The notes below the pieces were generated by a model. That model saw only the letters and a list, made by a program, of their open reading frames with translations, did no database searches and had not been told where the DNA came from. DNA of 64,000 nucleotides from Candidatus Kapaibacterium sp. Lineage in GTDB: Bacteria; Bacteroidota; Ignavibacteria; Kapaibacteriales; UBA7675. The translations under genes and the position numbers were made by a program. Positions 46,167-53,967 of the stretch are shown piece by piece. The DNA lies in contig JANQRB010000142.1 in NCBI GenBank assembly GCA_028284775.1, positions 1 to 64,000 on the forward strand, in the 5' to 3' direction. Within the stretch, counting starts at the first letter, position 1; the number at the start of each line of letters is the position of its first letter.

Positions 46167-47236
46167 ATAACGACACATTACTGGCCAAGCTGCTCGACGG
46201 CTCACTGACGCAGGCGGAACGCCAGCATCTGGATGCGATGATAGCGGCTTCACCGGAATTCGCGGATGAAGTGCGTGAGCTGCAAATGGTGGAAGAGCTC
46301 TTGGTGAGCTCCCCCGTGCAAGATCTGCCCAATGCCTCGCCTTTTCTGCGGACTCTCGAAAATAAAGTGGCCCTAACGATGGGCAGCGCCGGTGCTGCCG
46401 GGGTTGCCGGTGCGCTCGCAACTTCGTCCACAAACGTCATTTCGGCTAATACGGTGTCGGCATCCACAAAAGTCCTGCTATCGATGGCGGCATCGCTGCT
46501 GATCGTCGCGTCCGCCGCCCTCTACTTCGGCACGGACTCCGCCGATGAGCCGGAGACGGCGACGATAGAACAGACCGCGCCCGGTGAGCGTGAGGATGTC
46601 CAGGCAGAGATGGCTCCGAATTCAGCACAGGTGCCTGATGTTCAAGCGCCGGCAGCCACAAACGAGTCGACAGAAAGCGTGAACTCGGCTCCGCCGCCGG
46701 AACTGCCTCTTGTTGCCAGCCGGACCGCTGACGAAATGCCGGCCCAGCCCGCCGACGAGGAATTGTCTGAATTGCAGCAGGATATTCAACAGCGCGATCC
46801 CTTCGAAGAGCTTTCATCGGAGGCAGAGGCTCAGCGCGAAGGACGCGGTATTGCCGACAACAGCTCGGATGACGACTCGACCAAGCGTATGGAGCAGAGT
46901 CTGCAGGCCGAGTTACATATCTCGCGCGAACAAAATGATGATGCAAAGCGGGCCGTCAACGCCAAACGCCTTGGATCATTCTACCGGCAACATAAAGTTA
47001 AACAACTGCAGGATCAGAGCCGCGCGTTGCTCGAAGAGGCTCTACTAACAGCACGCCGGGCGGGATTGCAAGAAACCGAAGCGGAAACATTGGGAGAATT
47101 GGCGATGCTCGATAGCGCCCAGCGCGATTATGCATCGGCCCGCCAGCGTCTGAAACAATGCATCGAAATCCTGCAGGCGGTTCAAAGTCCCCAACTAGAA
47201 CGCTGGCGGGAGACACTGGCGAAGCTGCCACGCTAG
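46163..47236 (+). CDS. Putative membrane anti-sigma factor with TPR-like periplasmic domain (module 2)
   Basis: 357 residues, coupled to the sigma gene by a 4-bp overlap. The N-terminus (NNDTLLAKLLDGSLTQAERQ) parallels the module 1 protein. A membrane helix lies at about 104-122 (VLLSMAASLLIVASAALYF), followed by a Pro/Glu/Ala-rich linker (about 125-245). The C-terminal helical tail (about 250-357; AKRLGSFYRQHKVKQLQDQ, ALLEEALLTARRAGLQETEA, ARQRLKQCIEILQAV) is TPR-like. Although the linkers share little, domain order and both ends match module 1. Sensing through the periplasmic tail is inferred. A strong terminator follows. Confidence 0.75.
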   Translation: MNNDTLLAKLLDGSLTQAERQHLDAMIAASPEFADEVRELQMVEELLVSSPVQDLPNASPFLRTLENKVALTMGSAGAAGVAGALATSSTNVISANTVSASTKVLLSMAASLLIVASAALYFGTDSADEPETATIEQTAPGEREDVQAEMAPNSAQVPDVQAPAATNESTESVNSAPPPELPLVASRTADEMPAQPADEELSELQQDIQQRDPFEELSSEAEAQREGRGIADNSSDDDSTKRMEQSLQAELHISREQNDDAKRAVNAKRLGSFYRQHKVKQLQDQSRALLEEALLTARRAGLQETEAETLGELAMLDSAQRDYASARQRLKQCIEILQAVQSPQLERWRETLAKLPR

Positions 47237-47299
47237 CGCGAATGCCGATGCACAGTCATCATAAAGATGTACAGTCAACATTAAACAGAAATCTATCCG

Positions 47300-47328
47300 A
47301 AAGCTGCAATTCATTGCAGCTTTTTTTT
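47300..47328 (+). terminator. Intrinsic terminator of sigma/anti-sigma module 2
   Basis: AAAGCTGCAAT and ATTGCAGCTTT form a perfect 11-bp stem on a 2-base centre (effective loop larger), followed by a run of T to 47328. It lies 64 bp past the anti-sigma stop. Confidence 0.93.
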
Positions 47329-47624
47329 GTGCGGAAATTCCTGCAGCGGCAAGACTCGCTCCCACCACTGCGACAGAAGATGCGGCGCAGCGTACGGAGC
47401 CGATTCGCCAGCCGAAAGGCCGGGGGTACCTGCATCTTGGTCGGACAGCGGCTCATTCCTGTCGCAATGGTCGGCTGGTTAAGTGGACAGGGTGCCAGAC
47501 GAATCAAATAGGCACACAGTACCCTGATTAAACAAAGCCGCAAAGCAAAAATCCAAAGCCAATTGCGAACGGTTTGAGATTTCCTGAAGTGTCGGCAATG
47601 TCGTCACTGCTACCGGGTCCTGAA
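47329..47624. other. Convergent intergenic region
   Basis: About 300 bp between the plus-strand terminator and the end of the minus-strand OmpA-type gene. Short frames on both strands lack ribosome-binding sites. No second terminator is evident for the minus-strand operon. Confidence 0.45.
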
Positions 47625-49682
47625 TCAGTTCTCCTGCACGTCGGCAACAATCGAAAGACAGCGGGCATAAAGAGCAGCTTCGGCGGGTGCAGTCGGTGAT
47701 GTCGGCCTTCGGCCTGCCTTGATGCGGTCGCGGCTAATCGCCAATGCCTGCGCGACATTGTCCAGGAGTTTTTCCAGATCTTCGGCAGTGACCTGCTCGG
47801 TGACGAAGACACGGATATTTGTTGCGGCGCTTATGCGCTCGCGCAGCTGGGCGAGCCGGGCTTCCAAGGCCTGCTTTGTCGCGGCCAGCTCCGGCCAGTC
47901 GAGAGGAACATCAACGCGATATATACGCCGCTTAATATTTGCGGCCGCGGGGGAAGCGGAAGGCGGGTCAGGCTGTTCGAATACAATGCGGCCGAAAGGC
48001 GAACTTCCTTTCTGGCCTTCGTGGTCCAGCACAATAAGCTTAAACTGGAGCAAGTCCGGCGCAAGAGACCAAAGCAGGCTTTCGCCGTCAAGATCCCAAT
48101 CGAGGGTCTCCGGCGGATCCGCAGTGCCCTTAAATCGTTTGACGACAGTTGCGGCGTGCACAACCTGCACTTCCCATTCCGCCACGCCGGCTTCAGAGAT
48201 CACCCGGCTGCGAAAGCGGAGCTGCGGCGCATCCGGGATACTGATAACCTGCCGGCTTGTGATAGGAGCGTTAACAACAGGATTCTCTGTTCGCAGGGCC
48301 ACGAAATCTGCGCCGGATGAGGCAAGCAGAGCATTCGCACCGCCGGGAAACAGATCGACATCCTCGATAGTGATCCGATCAGCTTTGATCTCCCAGGCAG
48401 TTAGCAAATAATTGCGTACAGCCAGGCAGCGCCTCCGTCCCAGGTCGTTCCCGGCAACTTCACTGCGTTGAGCCCAATAATGTTCCAATCTAAGCCCAGC
48501 CCCCGGGATACGCTGCAGACGCGCGCCGATACTGTCCAGCAAGGGATTGGCACTAACACCATTTTGATCGCCGCGATAGCGCTCCGCCAGGGCATCGTCG
48601 CCGGAGGCAAAATACACCAGAGGCAGAAGCGGCCTGCTGTCTTCAAGGATCACATCCATCAGGGGCAATACAGCGGCATCGGCTTCGCTGCTATCCGGCA
48701 AGACGAAGGAAGAACTGATAGAGGCGCTCAGCAGCGGCAGTGGTTTCGGAATTTCACGCGCATAGCGCTCCGTGATACGTAGTGTAAGTCGTGTCGTGCC
48801 GCCGATCCGCCGCGCCGGACTGCTGTTATCAAGTTCCCGCCCGACTAAAACAACGCGTTCGGCGTCAAGTCCTGCAATGAGCCGCACCGTCGTGTCGCGC
48901 TGAATCGTCGTGTCGCGCAGGATCCTCTCTTCCGGCGGACTGAGAAACAGTGCTGATAGTGACAAGCGGGCCGGCGAAACCCGCCAGTTGTTAACATCGG
49001 CGTCGACTGTTGACAGTCCAAGTTGAAACTCGAAAGCCGGAATCAATGTGATGCCTTTGTTAATATGCCAGTGATACCCCAGCCTCAGCGGTACCGAGAG
49101 AAGCGGTGAAGCCGGAGACGCCAGTGATGCCGTGCTATCCAGATCGACGGGAAACAGGTCAAGGTCGGTAGTCTGCGTTTGCGTCGCCTCGCTGCTGAGT
49201 GGGATTGCAGCGCGCAGACCGATAGACAATTCAAGCCTTCGCAAAAAACCATCGGATGTCATAGGTCGGGCATGGACAAGGGCCGTCAGACCGAGCATAC
49301 GCAGCCTGACATCGAGATTGTGCGTAAAGACTCCCGGCCCGTTGATTGTTTCCACTGTTTCAAGCGCCGTGAAGGAGCCATCGAGCATTTCGTAATCGGC
49401 CTGTGCTCCCAGGACGAATGCAGGACTCAGGCGATAGCGCGCAAACAGACCGGCCACTGCGCCGAAGCCGCTGCCATTGTCGTAGGGATCGGCCGGGGCA
49501 GGACGTGAAATAGTCGAGAGTGAATCGAAAGGGCCGCTGTGGATATTAATACCGGCGCCCACGGTCAGACCCCAATCGAAGATACGCTGCGCATCCTGAC
49601 CGGTGAGAGGTTTATAAACAAGTAGCGGGAGACAGAATATGATGAAAAGCCTGAGACAGGCATTCCGCTTGCTTAGCTTCAT
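47625..49682 (-). CDS. Outer-membrane barrel protein with degenerate OmpA-like domains
   Basis: 685 residues with a signal peptide (LRLFIIFCLPLLVYKPLTGQ). Residues of about 35-250 are barrel-like (WGLTVGAGINIHSG, SGFGAVAGLFARYRLSP, FVLGAQADYEML). The rest parallels the product at 53968: RPLLPLVYFASGDDALAERY corresponds to FPLLFHVYFPKGSSDLGSAR there, followed by an OmpA-like fold (GNDLGRRRCLAVRNYLLTAW) and a second, very degenerate one that lacks the TD and RRI residues for peptidoglycan binding. It starts 11 bp after the stop of the Ig-domain protein gene, so the two form an operon under the promoter at 51728. It may be the outer-membrane partner of that secreted protein; this is inferred from pairing. 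Confidence 0.72.
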   Translation of the reverse strand: MKLSKRNACLRLFIIFCLPLLVYKPLTGQDAQRIFDWGLTVGAGINIHSGPFDSLSTISRPAPADPYDNGSGFGAVAGLFARYRLSPAFVLGAQADYEMLDGSFTALETVETINGPGVFTHNLDVRLRMLGLTALVHARPMTSDGFLRRLELSIGLRAAIPLSSEATQTQTTDLDLFPVDLDSTASLASPASPLLSVPLRLGYHWHINKGITLIPAFEFQLGLSTVDADVNNWRVSPARLSLSALFLSPPEERILRDTTIQRDTTVRLIAGLDAERVVLVGRELDNSSPARRIGGTTRLTLRITERYAREIPKPLPLLSASISSSFVLPDSSEADAAVLPLMDVILEDSRPLLPLVYFASGDDALAERYRGDQNGVSANPLLDSIGARLQRIPGAGLRLEHYWAQRSEVAGNDLGRRRCLAVRNYLLTAWEIKADRITIEDVDLFPGGANALLASSGADFVALRTENPVVNAPITSRQVISIPDAPQLRFRSRVISEAGVAEWEVQVVHAATVVKRFKGTADPPETLDWDLDGESLLWSLAPDLLQFKLIVLDHEGQKGSSPFGRIVFEQPDPPSASPAAANIKRRIYRVDVPLDWPELAATKQALEARLAQLRERISAATNIRVFVTEQVTAEDLEKLLDNVAQALAISRDRIKAGRRPTSPTAPAEAALYARCLSIVADVQEN

Positions 49683-49693
49683 ACCAGCGCAAT

Positions 49694-51670
49694 TTACTCA
49701 ACCGCCAAGATTCTCACCACAGAAAACTTGCCGCTGCTGAGCCGGCAGTAGTATATATTGCCTCCGGCGATGTCCACGTGAGCGCCGAGATCGATTTGTC
49801 GCCCGACTTCGTTGCTGAGAATCAGGGGTTGGGCGAGCAGCGGTTTACCGAGTATGTCGTATACCATCAGCGCAGCATCGCCATTCAGATTGCGCGCTGT
49901 GAGGGTGACCCGCGCACTTTCATCTACGGGGTTGGGATCAATCGCAAGTTCCAGCGCCCCGCGCAGCGGGTTGTAGAGGCGCGGGCGACCATCGGCATCA
50001 CGCCAGATACTGGTGATAACAATCCTGCTTGTCAGGGTCGCCGGCAGCGCCGGAACAAGTTCCGACCCGCGCCAAACTTCTATAGCGTCGATTTCCACTT
50101 CACTAATTTCAGCATTGCCCAGCAGGCCCCGCATCGGCAGCACCACAAGGCTGGCACCCTGCTTTTCAACATCGTAGGGCATAGCAATCTCGATCAGTCG
50201 ATCGTCCGTGTCATCCAGGATTTCACCCCGAAGAGACTCGTCCAGCGGCAGCGCGATCGTGGCATTCAAGCCTAGAGTAAACGTAACCCGATCGACGCCG
50301 AAATCGCGCAGCAGCTCCTCACTGAAGTTATCGATGCGCAGCGCAAGGTCGAATACCTCGCCTACCGCCACACTGAATTGCTCCGCAACTGCCAACTCCA
50401 AATGATTGTCTTCGCTGCCTCTTTCAACTATTAACTCCGTCGCGGCGCTTTCTCGTTCGCAACAATCGCTACGTACCCGCACCCAATAGCGTCCCGAGTC
50501 ACTTTCATCGACGCTGTTAATTACAAGGAAGGGGCTATTGCCGCCGACTTTCGCACCTTTGTGGAACCATTGGTACTGAAGCGTACCGCTCCCCTTCACT
50601 TCCACGGATAACACGATGTTGTCGGCGACGGTCGCCGTTGTGCGCGACTCTAGATTGACGTCAAATACCGGGGGCGGGCATACCTCGATTTGAAAAGTGA
50701 CGCTGTCGGCGCCGCAGTCGTTGCGTACCGTGACGATATACTGCCCTTCATCACTGTCCTCGATTTTGCGGCCGGGCCACTCAGACTGAGTCGTAATTGG
50801 CTCCTGCCTTCCAATCTTACGCCACTCGTAGCTCAGCCGGTCGCCGATGACGTCCAGGCCGATCGGAGCCAGACTGTCGCCGACGCAAATCTTCAGCAGT
50901 TCTTGATTCGGCTGTAGTCCGCGAATTGCGGGCGCCGGGGAGCGGCGGACTTCAACAGTGTCACTGTACGCAGTATCGACACAGGCATGGGAAGGGATCC
51001 AGGCTTTGGCATAGTAGTCTCCCGCCGCATCGACATCGGAATAATCCAGCAGCAGCGGCTGCTCGGGCCCGGCGAGCGTTACGGGCGCACCGCCGGATCG
51101 AAACCATTGAGTCACAGGCGCGTCACGCTGTTCACCGTCTTGCCCGGTCGCAACAATTGCCCTCAGGGAATCATTTCCGCCGGGGCAAAGTACAATCGAA
51201 GGCTTCGTTAAGGGCAGCAACTCTAAGGTTCCGGGCTCCTGAATGACCACCGCTTCGCTTTCGTTGCCGGACTCGGTTTTAACAAAAGTGATCCGGACCC
51301 TGAATTGTCTTGAGGCGGCGCGATAAGGCGGCAGAAAATCATCGAATGACGCAGGCAGCATCCACAGGTACTCGTCGCGCCGGTTGGGATCGGCATAGCG
51401 GAACTCCATGGTATGAACAACTGCGGCGGGCTGCCGGTCGGATTCGATCAGCTCGATCAGATAGGTCGCATCAGCCGGTTCCGGCGCCGGCTGAATTTCC
51501 CAGCTAATAGTTAAGGAATCTCCGAGACACAGCGTATCCTGCTGAACCTGAACATTAGTGACAATCTGCGCGGGCGACATGAGAGGACTGCACATTATGA
51601 CGGCCAGACAGCACAGGGTCGGCAGAGGCCGCCACCGGGCTTGAAGAATTTCGAAGAGGGTGAACGACAA
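49694..51670 (-). CDS. Secreted Ig-domain protein with cohesin-like module and T9SS sorting domain
   Basis: 658 residues from a TTG at 51670 with GGAG 7 nt upstream. A signal peptide (TLCCLAVIMCSPLMSPAQ) precedes several Ig-like domains with conserved Trp and Tyr-x-Cys/Val patterns (LSYEWRKIG...DEGQYIVTVRNDCG; LQYQWFHKGAKVGGN...DSGRYWVRVRSDC). At about 425-580 a cohesin-like module carries LGLNATIALP and LLGNAEIS. The C-terminal type A sorting domain is IDPNPVDESARVTL ... YYCRLSSGKFSVVRILAVE. It is paralogous to the neighbour at 51803 and the first gene of an operon with the OmpA-type gene at 47625. Expected role: surface-exposed binding or structural protein. Confidence 0.82.
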   Translation of the reverse strand: MSFTLFEILQARWRPLPTLCCLAVIMCSPLMSPAQIVTNVQVQQDTLCLGDSLTISWEIQPAPEPADATYLIELIESDRQPAAVVHTMEFRYADPNRRDEYLWMLPASFDDFLPPYRAASRQFRVRITFVKTESGNESEAVVIQEPGTLELLPLTKPSIVLCPGGNDSLRAIVATGQDGEQRDAPVTQWFRSGGAPVTLAGPEQPLLLDYSDVDAAGDYYAKAWIPSHACVDTAYSDTVEVRRSPAPAIRGLQPNQELLKICVGDSLAPIGLDVIGDRLSYEWRKIGRQEPITTQSEWPGRKIEDSDEGQYIVTVRNDCGADSVTFQIEVCPPPVFDVNLESRTTATVADNIVLSVEVKGSGTLQYQWFHKGAKVGGNSPFLVINSVDESDSGRYWVRVRSDCCERESAATELIVERGSEDNHLELAVAEQFSVAVGEVFDLALRIDNFSEELLRDFGVDRVTFTLGLNATIALPLDESLRGEILDDTDDRLIEIAMPYDVEKQGASLVVLPMRGLLGNAEISEVEIDAIEVWRGSELVPALPATLTSRIVITSIWRDADGRPRLYNPLRGALELAIDPNPVDESARVTLTARNLNGDAALMVYDILGKPLLAQPLILSNEVGRQIDLGAHVDIAGGNIYYCRLSSGKFSVVRILAVE

Positions 51671-51727
51671 GCTACATCTCCAGGGAATCTGGGCTGACTA
51701 CTTCGGTTTGCGAATGCCGACAAACCG

Positions 51728-51754
51728 GAACCAGCCTTAGAGCCAAAAGTTACA
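51728..51754 (-). promoter_or_regulatory. ECF-type promoter of the Ig-protein/OmpA operon
   Basis: Minus strand: TGTAAC (51754-51749), 17 bases, GTTC (51731-51728). It gives a leader of about 50 nt to the TTG start at 51670 and supports that start. Confidence 0.8.
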
Positions 51755-51802
51755 CCCCGACATCAGGACGGATTGGTCAGGTGGTTTGTCCCGGGCAGAC
51801 AA

Positions 51803-53806
51803 TCAGGGGCGGGTAATAAGAACTCTACGCACGGTCAGACGAGCGCCCGCGCCATAGCGGCAATAGTAACTCGTGTTGGGCTGCAGGGAGGGAAAGGAGT
51901 CCAGATCGATGAGTGCGCGGCCCGAGGCGCTGTCCAGGTATTTCGTAAGGTCCGCCACCAGGTTACCGAGGACGTCATAGAGCATCAATCGGGCGTTCGG
52001 ATCACCATCGCCATTGATGACGTCCATTGTCAGCCGATTGCGGTGACCAACCGGATTAGGCGCAACGACAAGGCCGAGCGCAGTGCCGACAGGATTCAGC
52101 AGTCGGGCTTCCCCCTTCGCGTCGTACCAGATATTCGTGATGACAATTTTCGTTCGCGCTACCCTGGCAAGCAGCGGAATATCGGTAACACCGTTGGCCT
52201 GCAGTTCAAGCACTTCGACCGTCAAATCGGATCCGGCCGCATTGCCGAACAGAGTCTTAAAGGGTAATTCCAGCACAACGGTCGCTTCTCCTCCGGCACT
52301 AGTGCTGCCGTCTATTCTGATGGTCCGCTCGCCGGCATCAATCTGATCCTGGGCGGCAGCAAAGAGCGGCCGCGCGATCGTGGCATTCAGACGCAGTTCG
52401 ATGTCATAGCTCAAAGTCTGAATATTCTGTAATCCTGCCTGTGCGAGATCCGACAGAGACAGGGGCAAAACGAAGTCTTCGCCGATACGAGCGTTGACGA
52501 CGGTGGGCAGCGACAGTTCGATAGCATCGATCGACTGACCCTTTCTCACGGCCAGGATAATCTCTTCACTCTGGACAGGCCGACAGCCGGCGCGAAGAAC
52601 CTGCACCACATACCTGCCCTCGTCGGCGGCGGACATGGCCGGAATCTCATAAATGGGGCCGATGCCATCGTCCAGCAGCATGTCATCGCGAAACCACTGA
52701 TATGCGAGATTTTCCCCGCCATTGGTAGCTTCGACCCTCAGAATAGTCCCCGAATCGCGGTCCACTTCATATCGCCCGGGCGGCGGAGTCAACTTGATTT
52801 CGGGCCGGTCGACAACGAGCAGCTCAAAGTCCTGCGAGATCACGCCGCAGGCACTGAGTACCTGTGCCCGGTAACTGCCGACGTCATTGCGGCTGACGGC
52901 AGGCAGGCTGAGGCTAGTCCGATTCTCTGCCTCCGTCAGCTCGCTTCCATCTTTTAACCACTGAATCGACTGATAATCACCGCTAACCACGATTGAAAAC
53001 TCAGCAGGGTCACCTTCGCAGGCTTCCAGGATTCCCTCAGACGGGACGATCTCCTGAATGAGCGGCGCCCGCACAAGGTCGACGCGCACCCGCTCGCTTT
53101 CGATAAAGGGGGGAACGAGACATTCTGTGCCTGGCGAGCTAATTCGCACGTAGTACGTACCGGTATCAAGCACGCTGATACGCTGCCTGAAGAGCGAATC
53201 CCCCAGGTCATTGGGAAGTGGCATATCGTTGCGATACCATTCGTACGTAACATTCAGACGCGGATCGGGACGGACAGCAACACGCAGATTCAGCGGACCG
53301 GGATCATTGTCGCAAAACACTTTGCCGACGAGCTGGCTATCGAGACGAAGCGGGATCGATTCAATAACTCGAAACTCCTGAGTGCTTGCCTCTACCTCTT
53401 CATTAACATTAGTGACCCTTACGGCAAAATCGCCATTGCCGGTATAATCAGCGTTGATCTCACGGTAGCTCGCGGGAATTGCCCAGGTATATCGAAAGAT
53501 GGAATCGGTGAGGACAAAGCTGGATTCTTCGAGCGTCTGCACGACCGCATCCGGCGCTGAGACGATGTCGATAAGTTCAAGCCGCAGAAATGCCCGCGGC
53601 TCGAAGGGTTCCGTTCGAACCTCAAGCGTCACTTCGCTGCCGCCGCAAAAGGGCCCCTGCCCTTCCTTGATGGAAATCGTGATGTTCTGCGCGCCCGCAC
53701 TGATCGAGGCGACGCATAGCAATGCCTGGATCGCAACAATTGCCGACAACAATCGGAAACGCGCGGTAAGAGCGGAAAGCGTCGTCAGTCTGGTTGCTTG
53801 GCTCAT
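51803..53806 (-). CDS. Secreted Ig-domain protein with cohesin-like module and T9SS sorting domain (paralogue)
   Basis: 667 residues; the signal peptide ends in SISAGAQ. Like its neighbour at 49694 it contains Ig-like units (VTYEWYRNDMPLPNDLG...LDTGTYYVRISS; YQSIQWLKDGSELTE...NDVGSYRAQVLSACG; LAYQWFRDDMLLDDG...DEGRYVVQVLRAGC). It then has the cohesin-like module (ELRLNATIARP, LFGNAAGSD) and a type A sorting domain (VAPNPVGHRNRLTMDV ... YYCRYGAGARLTVRRVLI). It is a stand-alone unit with its own regulon promoter 39 bp upstream. The two paralogues probably arose by duplication, each carrying its promoter. Confidence 0.82.
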   Translation of the reverse strand: MSQATRLTTLSALTARFRLLSAIVAIQALLCVASISAGAQNITISIKEGQGPFCGGSEVTLEVRTEPFEPRAFLRLELIDIVSAPDAVVQTLEESSFVLTDSIFRYTWAIPASYREINADYTGNGDFAVRVTNVNEEVEASTQEFRVIESIPLRLDSQLVGKVFCDNDPGPLNLRVAVRPDPRLNVTYEWYRNDMPLPNDLGDSLFRQRISVLDTGTYYVRISSPGTECLVPPFIESERVRVDLVRAPLIQEIVPSEGILEACEGDPAEFSIVVSGDYQSIQWLKDGSELTEAENRTSLSLPAVSRNDVGSYRAQVLSACGVISQDFELLVVDRPEIKLTPPPGRYEVDRDSGTILRVEATNGGENLAYQWFRDDMLLDDGIGPIYEIPAMSAADEGRYVVQVLRAGCRPVQSEEIILAVRKGQSIDAIELSLPTVVNARIGEDFVLPLSLSDLAQAGLQNIQTLSYDIELRLNATIARPLFAAAQDQIDAGERTIRIDGSTSAGGEATVVLELPFKTLFGNAAGSDLTVEVLELQANGVTDIPLLARVARTKIVITNIWYDAKGEARLLNPVGTALGLVVAPNPVGHRNRLTMDVINGDGDPNARLMLYDVLGNLVADLTKYLDSASGRALIDLDSFPSLQPNTSYYCRYGAGARLTVRRVLITRP

Positions 53807-53844
53807 AGTTCAATCCGGCAAGTCGCGAAGCAGCATCCGCACAG

Positions 53845-53871
53845 GAACCGCCGGCTGATGAATTGGTTACA
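53845..53871 (-). promoter_or_regulatory. ECF-type promoter of the 667-residue Ig-domain protein gene
   Basis: Minus strand: TGTAAC (53871-53866), 17 bases, GTTC (53848-53845), 39 bases before the ATG at 53806. Confidence 0.8.
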
Positions 53872-53920
53872 TTCGCAAGCGCTGCGCCGCTTCCTTCTGT
53901 TTGCGAGCGTCAGGACGAAA

Positions 53921-53936
53921 GTGGAAGACCTTCCAC
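53921..53936 (-). terminator. Weak hairpin after the double-OmpA gene
   Basis: GTGGAAG and CTTCCAC form a 7-bp palindrome around 2 bases, with TTTC following in the minus direction. It lies about 30 bp past the stop at 53968 and may be a poor terminator. Confidence 0.35.
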
Positions 53937-53967
53937 GGGATGCCGTTGCGGCAGCTGCTCCGGCCGC

